Of a DNA stretch of 58,438 bases, positions 58,080-58,438 are shown piece after piece. The notes beneath the pieces are model-generated. The model was not told where the DNA came from. It saw only the letters and a program-made list of their open reading frames with translations, and did no database searches. The DNA is from Chloroflexota bacterium (GTDB taxonomy: Bacteria; Chloroflexota; Anaerolineae; Anaerolineales; UBA11579). The translations under genes were made by a program, and so were the position numbers. The stretch lies in the NCBI GenBank assembly GCA_013112575.1, contig JABFGG010000024.1:1-58438 (forward strand). The letters run 5' to 3'. Every line of letters starts with the position of its first letter. The stretch's first letter is position 1.

Positions 58080-58438
58080 TTGGATCAATTAGGTATAAAT
58101 ATAGGTTTCTATTTCGTCCACCTTATTAACTTCATAATCATGTTCATTATCCTCAGGAAATGGGCTTTTATCCCCATCATGAACGTGCTGGAGCGCCGTC
58201 GCGAGACAGTGTCTCAGGGCATTGAGGATGCGCGTGTGGCCGCCGAAGCGCGGGCCAACGCTGAACAGGAGGCCGAAAAGATCCTGGCAGATGCCCGTGC
58301 CAAGGCTGCTGATGAAGCACGTGAGATCACAGCCCGCGCCGAGGCACAACTCAAAGACGTTGGTGCCGCTGCAGAAGTGGAAGCCACCAAGATCAAAGAA
58401 GCTGCCCAGGTGGACGCGCAGGCTGCGCGGGACCAGGC
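58080..58438 (+). CDS. atpF: ATP synthase F0 subunit b (3'-truncated)
   Basis: Peripheral-stalk subunit. Starts at TTG 58080 with AAAGGAG 7 bases upstream; no ATG start gives the full membrane helix. Reads MDQLGINIGFYFVHLINFII, a membrane helix at about 8-26, then the basic turn RKWAFIPIMNVLERRRETV and a long Ala/Glu-rich coiled coil (AAEARANAEQEAEKILADAR). The gene runs off the window after about 119 codons. Confidence 0.92.
   Translation, partial: MDQLGINIGFYFVHLINFIIMFIILRKWAFIPIMNVLERRRETVSQGIEDARVAAEARANAEQEAEKILADARAKAADEAREITARAEAQLKDVGAAAEVEATKIKEAAQVDAQAARDQ

Overview
The window looks like a chromosomal segment of a Chloroflexota bacterium, most likely class Anaerolineae; this is inferred from gene content, not from a search. 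Supporting signs are many lipoproteins and surface proteins with Thr/Pro/Ala-rich stalks, a topoisomerase I carrying an N-terminal Cys4 DUF5679-like domain, an NBR1-like lipoprotein domain, frequent TTG/GTG starts, and a B. subtilis-type SOS box. No rRNA, tRNA, CRISPR array, insertion sequence or prophage gene was seen.

Layout. 1-2.6 kb: end of ffh, then rpsP (with a very long acidic tail), khpA and rimM, a conserved translation/secretion cluster closed by a terminator. 2.6-9.7 kb: a small lipoprotein, a one-TM hypothetical protein, dprA, a mannose-1-phosphate guanylyltransferase, topA, and a frame-disrupted membrane-protein gene. 9.7-17 kb: accessory envelope genes, including three tandem lipoproteins of exactly 280 aa each, a MazG-like protein and an ICMT/NnrU-like membrane methyltransferase, followed by a two-gene unit under a promoter with two LexA-type boxes. 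17-22 kb (minus strand): holA, a DUF6391-like gene and three related polytopic membrane proteins. 22-26 kb: maf, a lipoprotein-type transpeptidase PBP, and rsgA. 26-36 kb: an ECF sigma factor with a small overlapping partner, then a complete peptide-type ABC importer (binding protein, two permeases, two ATPases) and a second binding protein. 36-46.6 kb: HAD hydrolase plus 2-hydroxyacid dehydrogenase, NBR1-like lipoprotein, a gluzincin-like lipoprotein protease, a P5C-dehydrogenase-like ALDH, a DUF429 protein, a stalked surface protein and a GAF-PAS adenylate cyclase. 46.9-56.2 kb: complex I membrane-arm genes nuoA, H, J, K, L, M, M, N. 56.3 kb to the end: ATP synthase genes atpI-like, atpB, atpE and the start of atpF.

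How the parts fit. The right end is an energy-conversion block: proton pumping by complex I followed by the F-type ATP synthase, whose c subunit has a proton-type rather than sodium-type site. Two NuoM copies together with an apparently lengthened lateral helix in NuoL suggest the '2M' complex I with an extra pumping module. The middle is a nutrient-uptake and envelope region.

The most novel-looking item is the unit at 15.87-16.95 kb. A promoter with GAAC-N4-GTTC-type boxes drives a protein that keeps the outline of an FtsK/HerA motor domain but has lost every key Walker A residue, followed by a 76-aa protein I do not recognise. It looks like an undescribed damage-inducible pair, though neither function nor regulation is proven by sequence alone.
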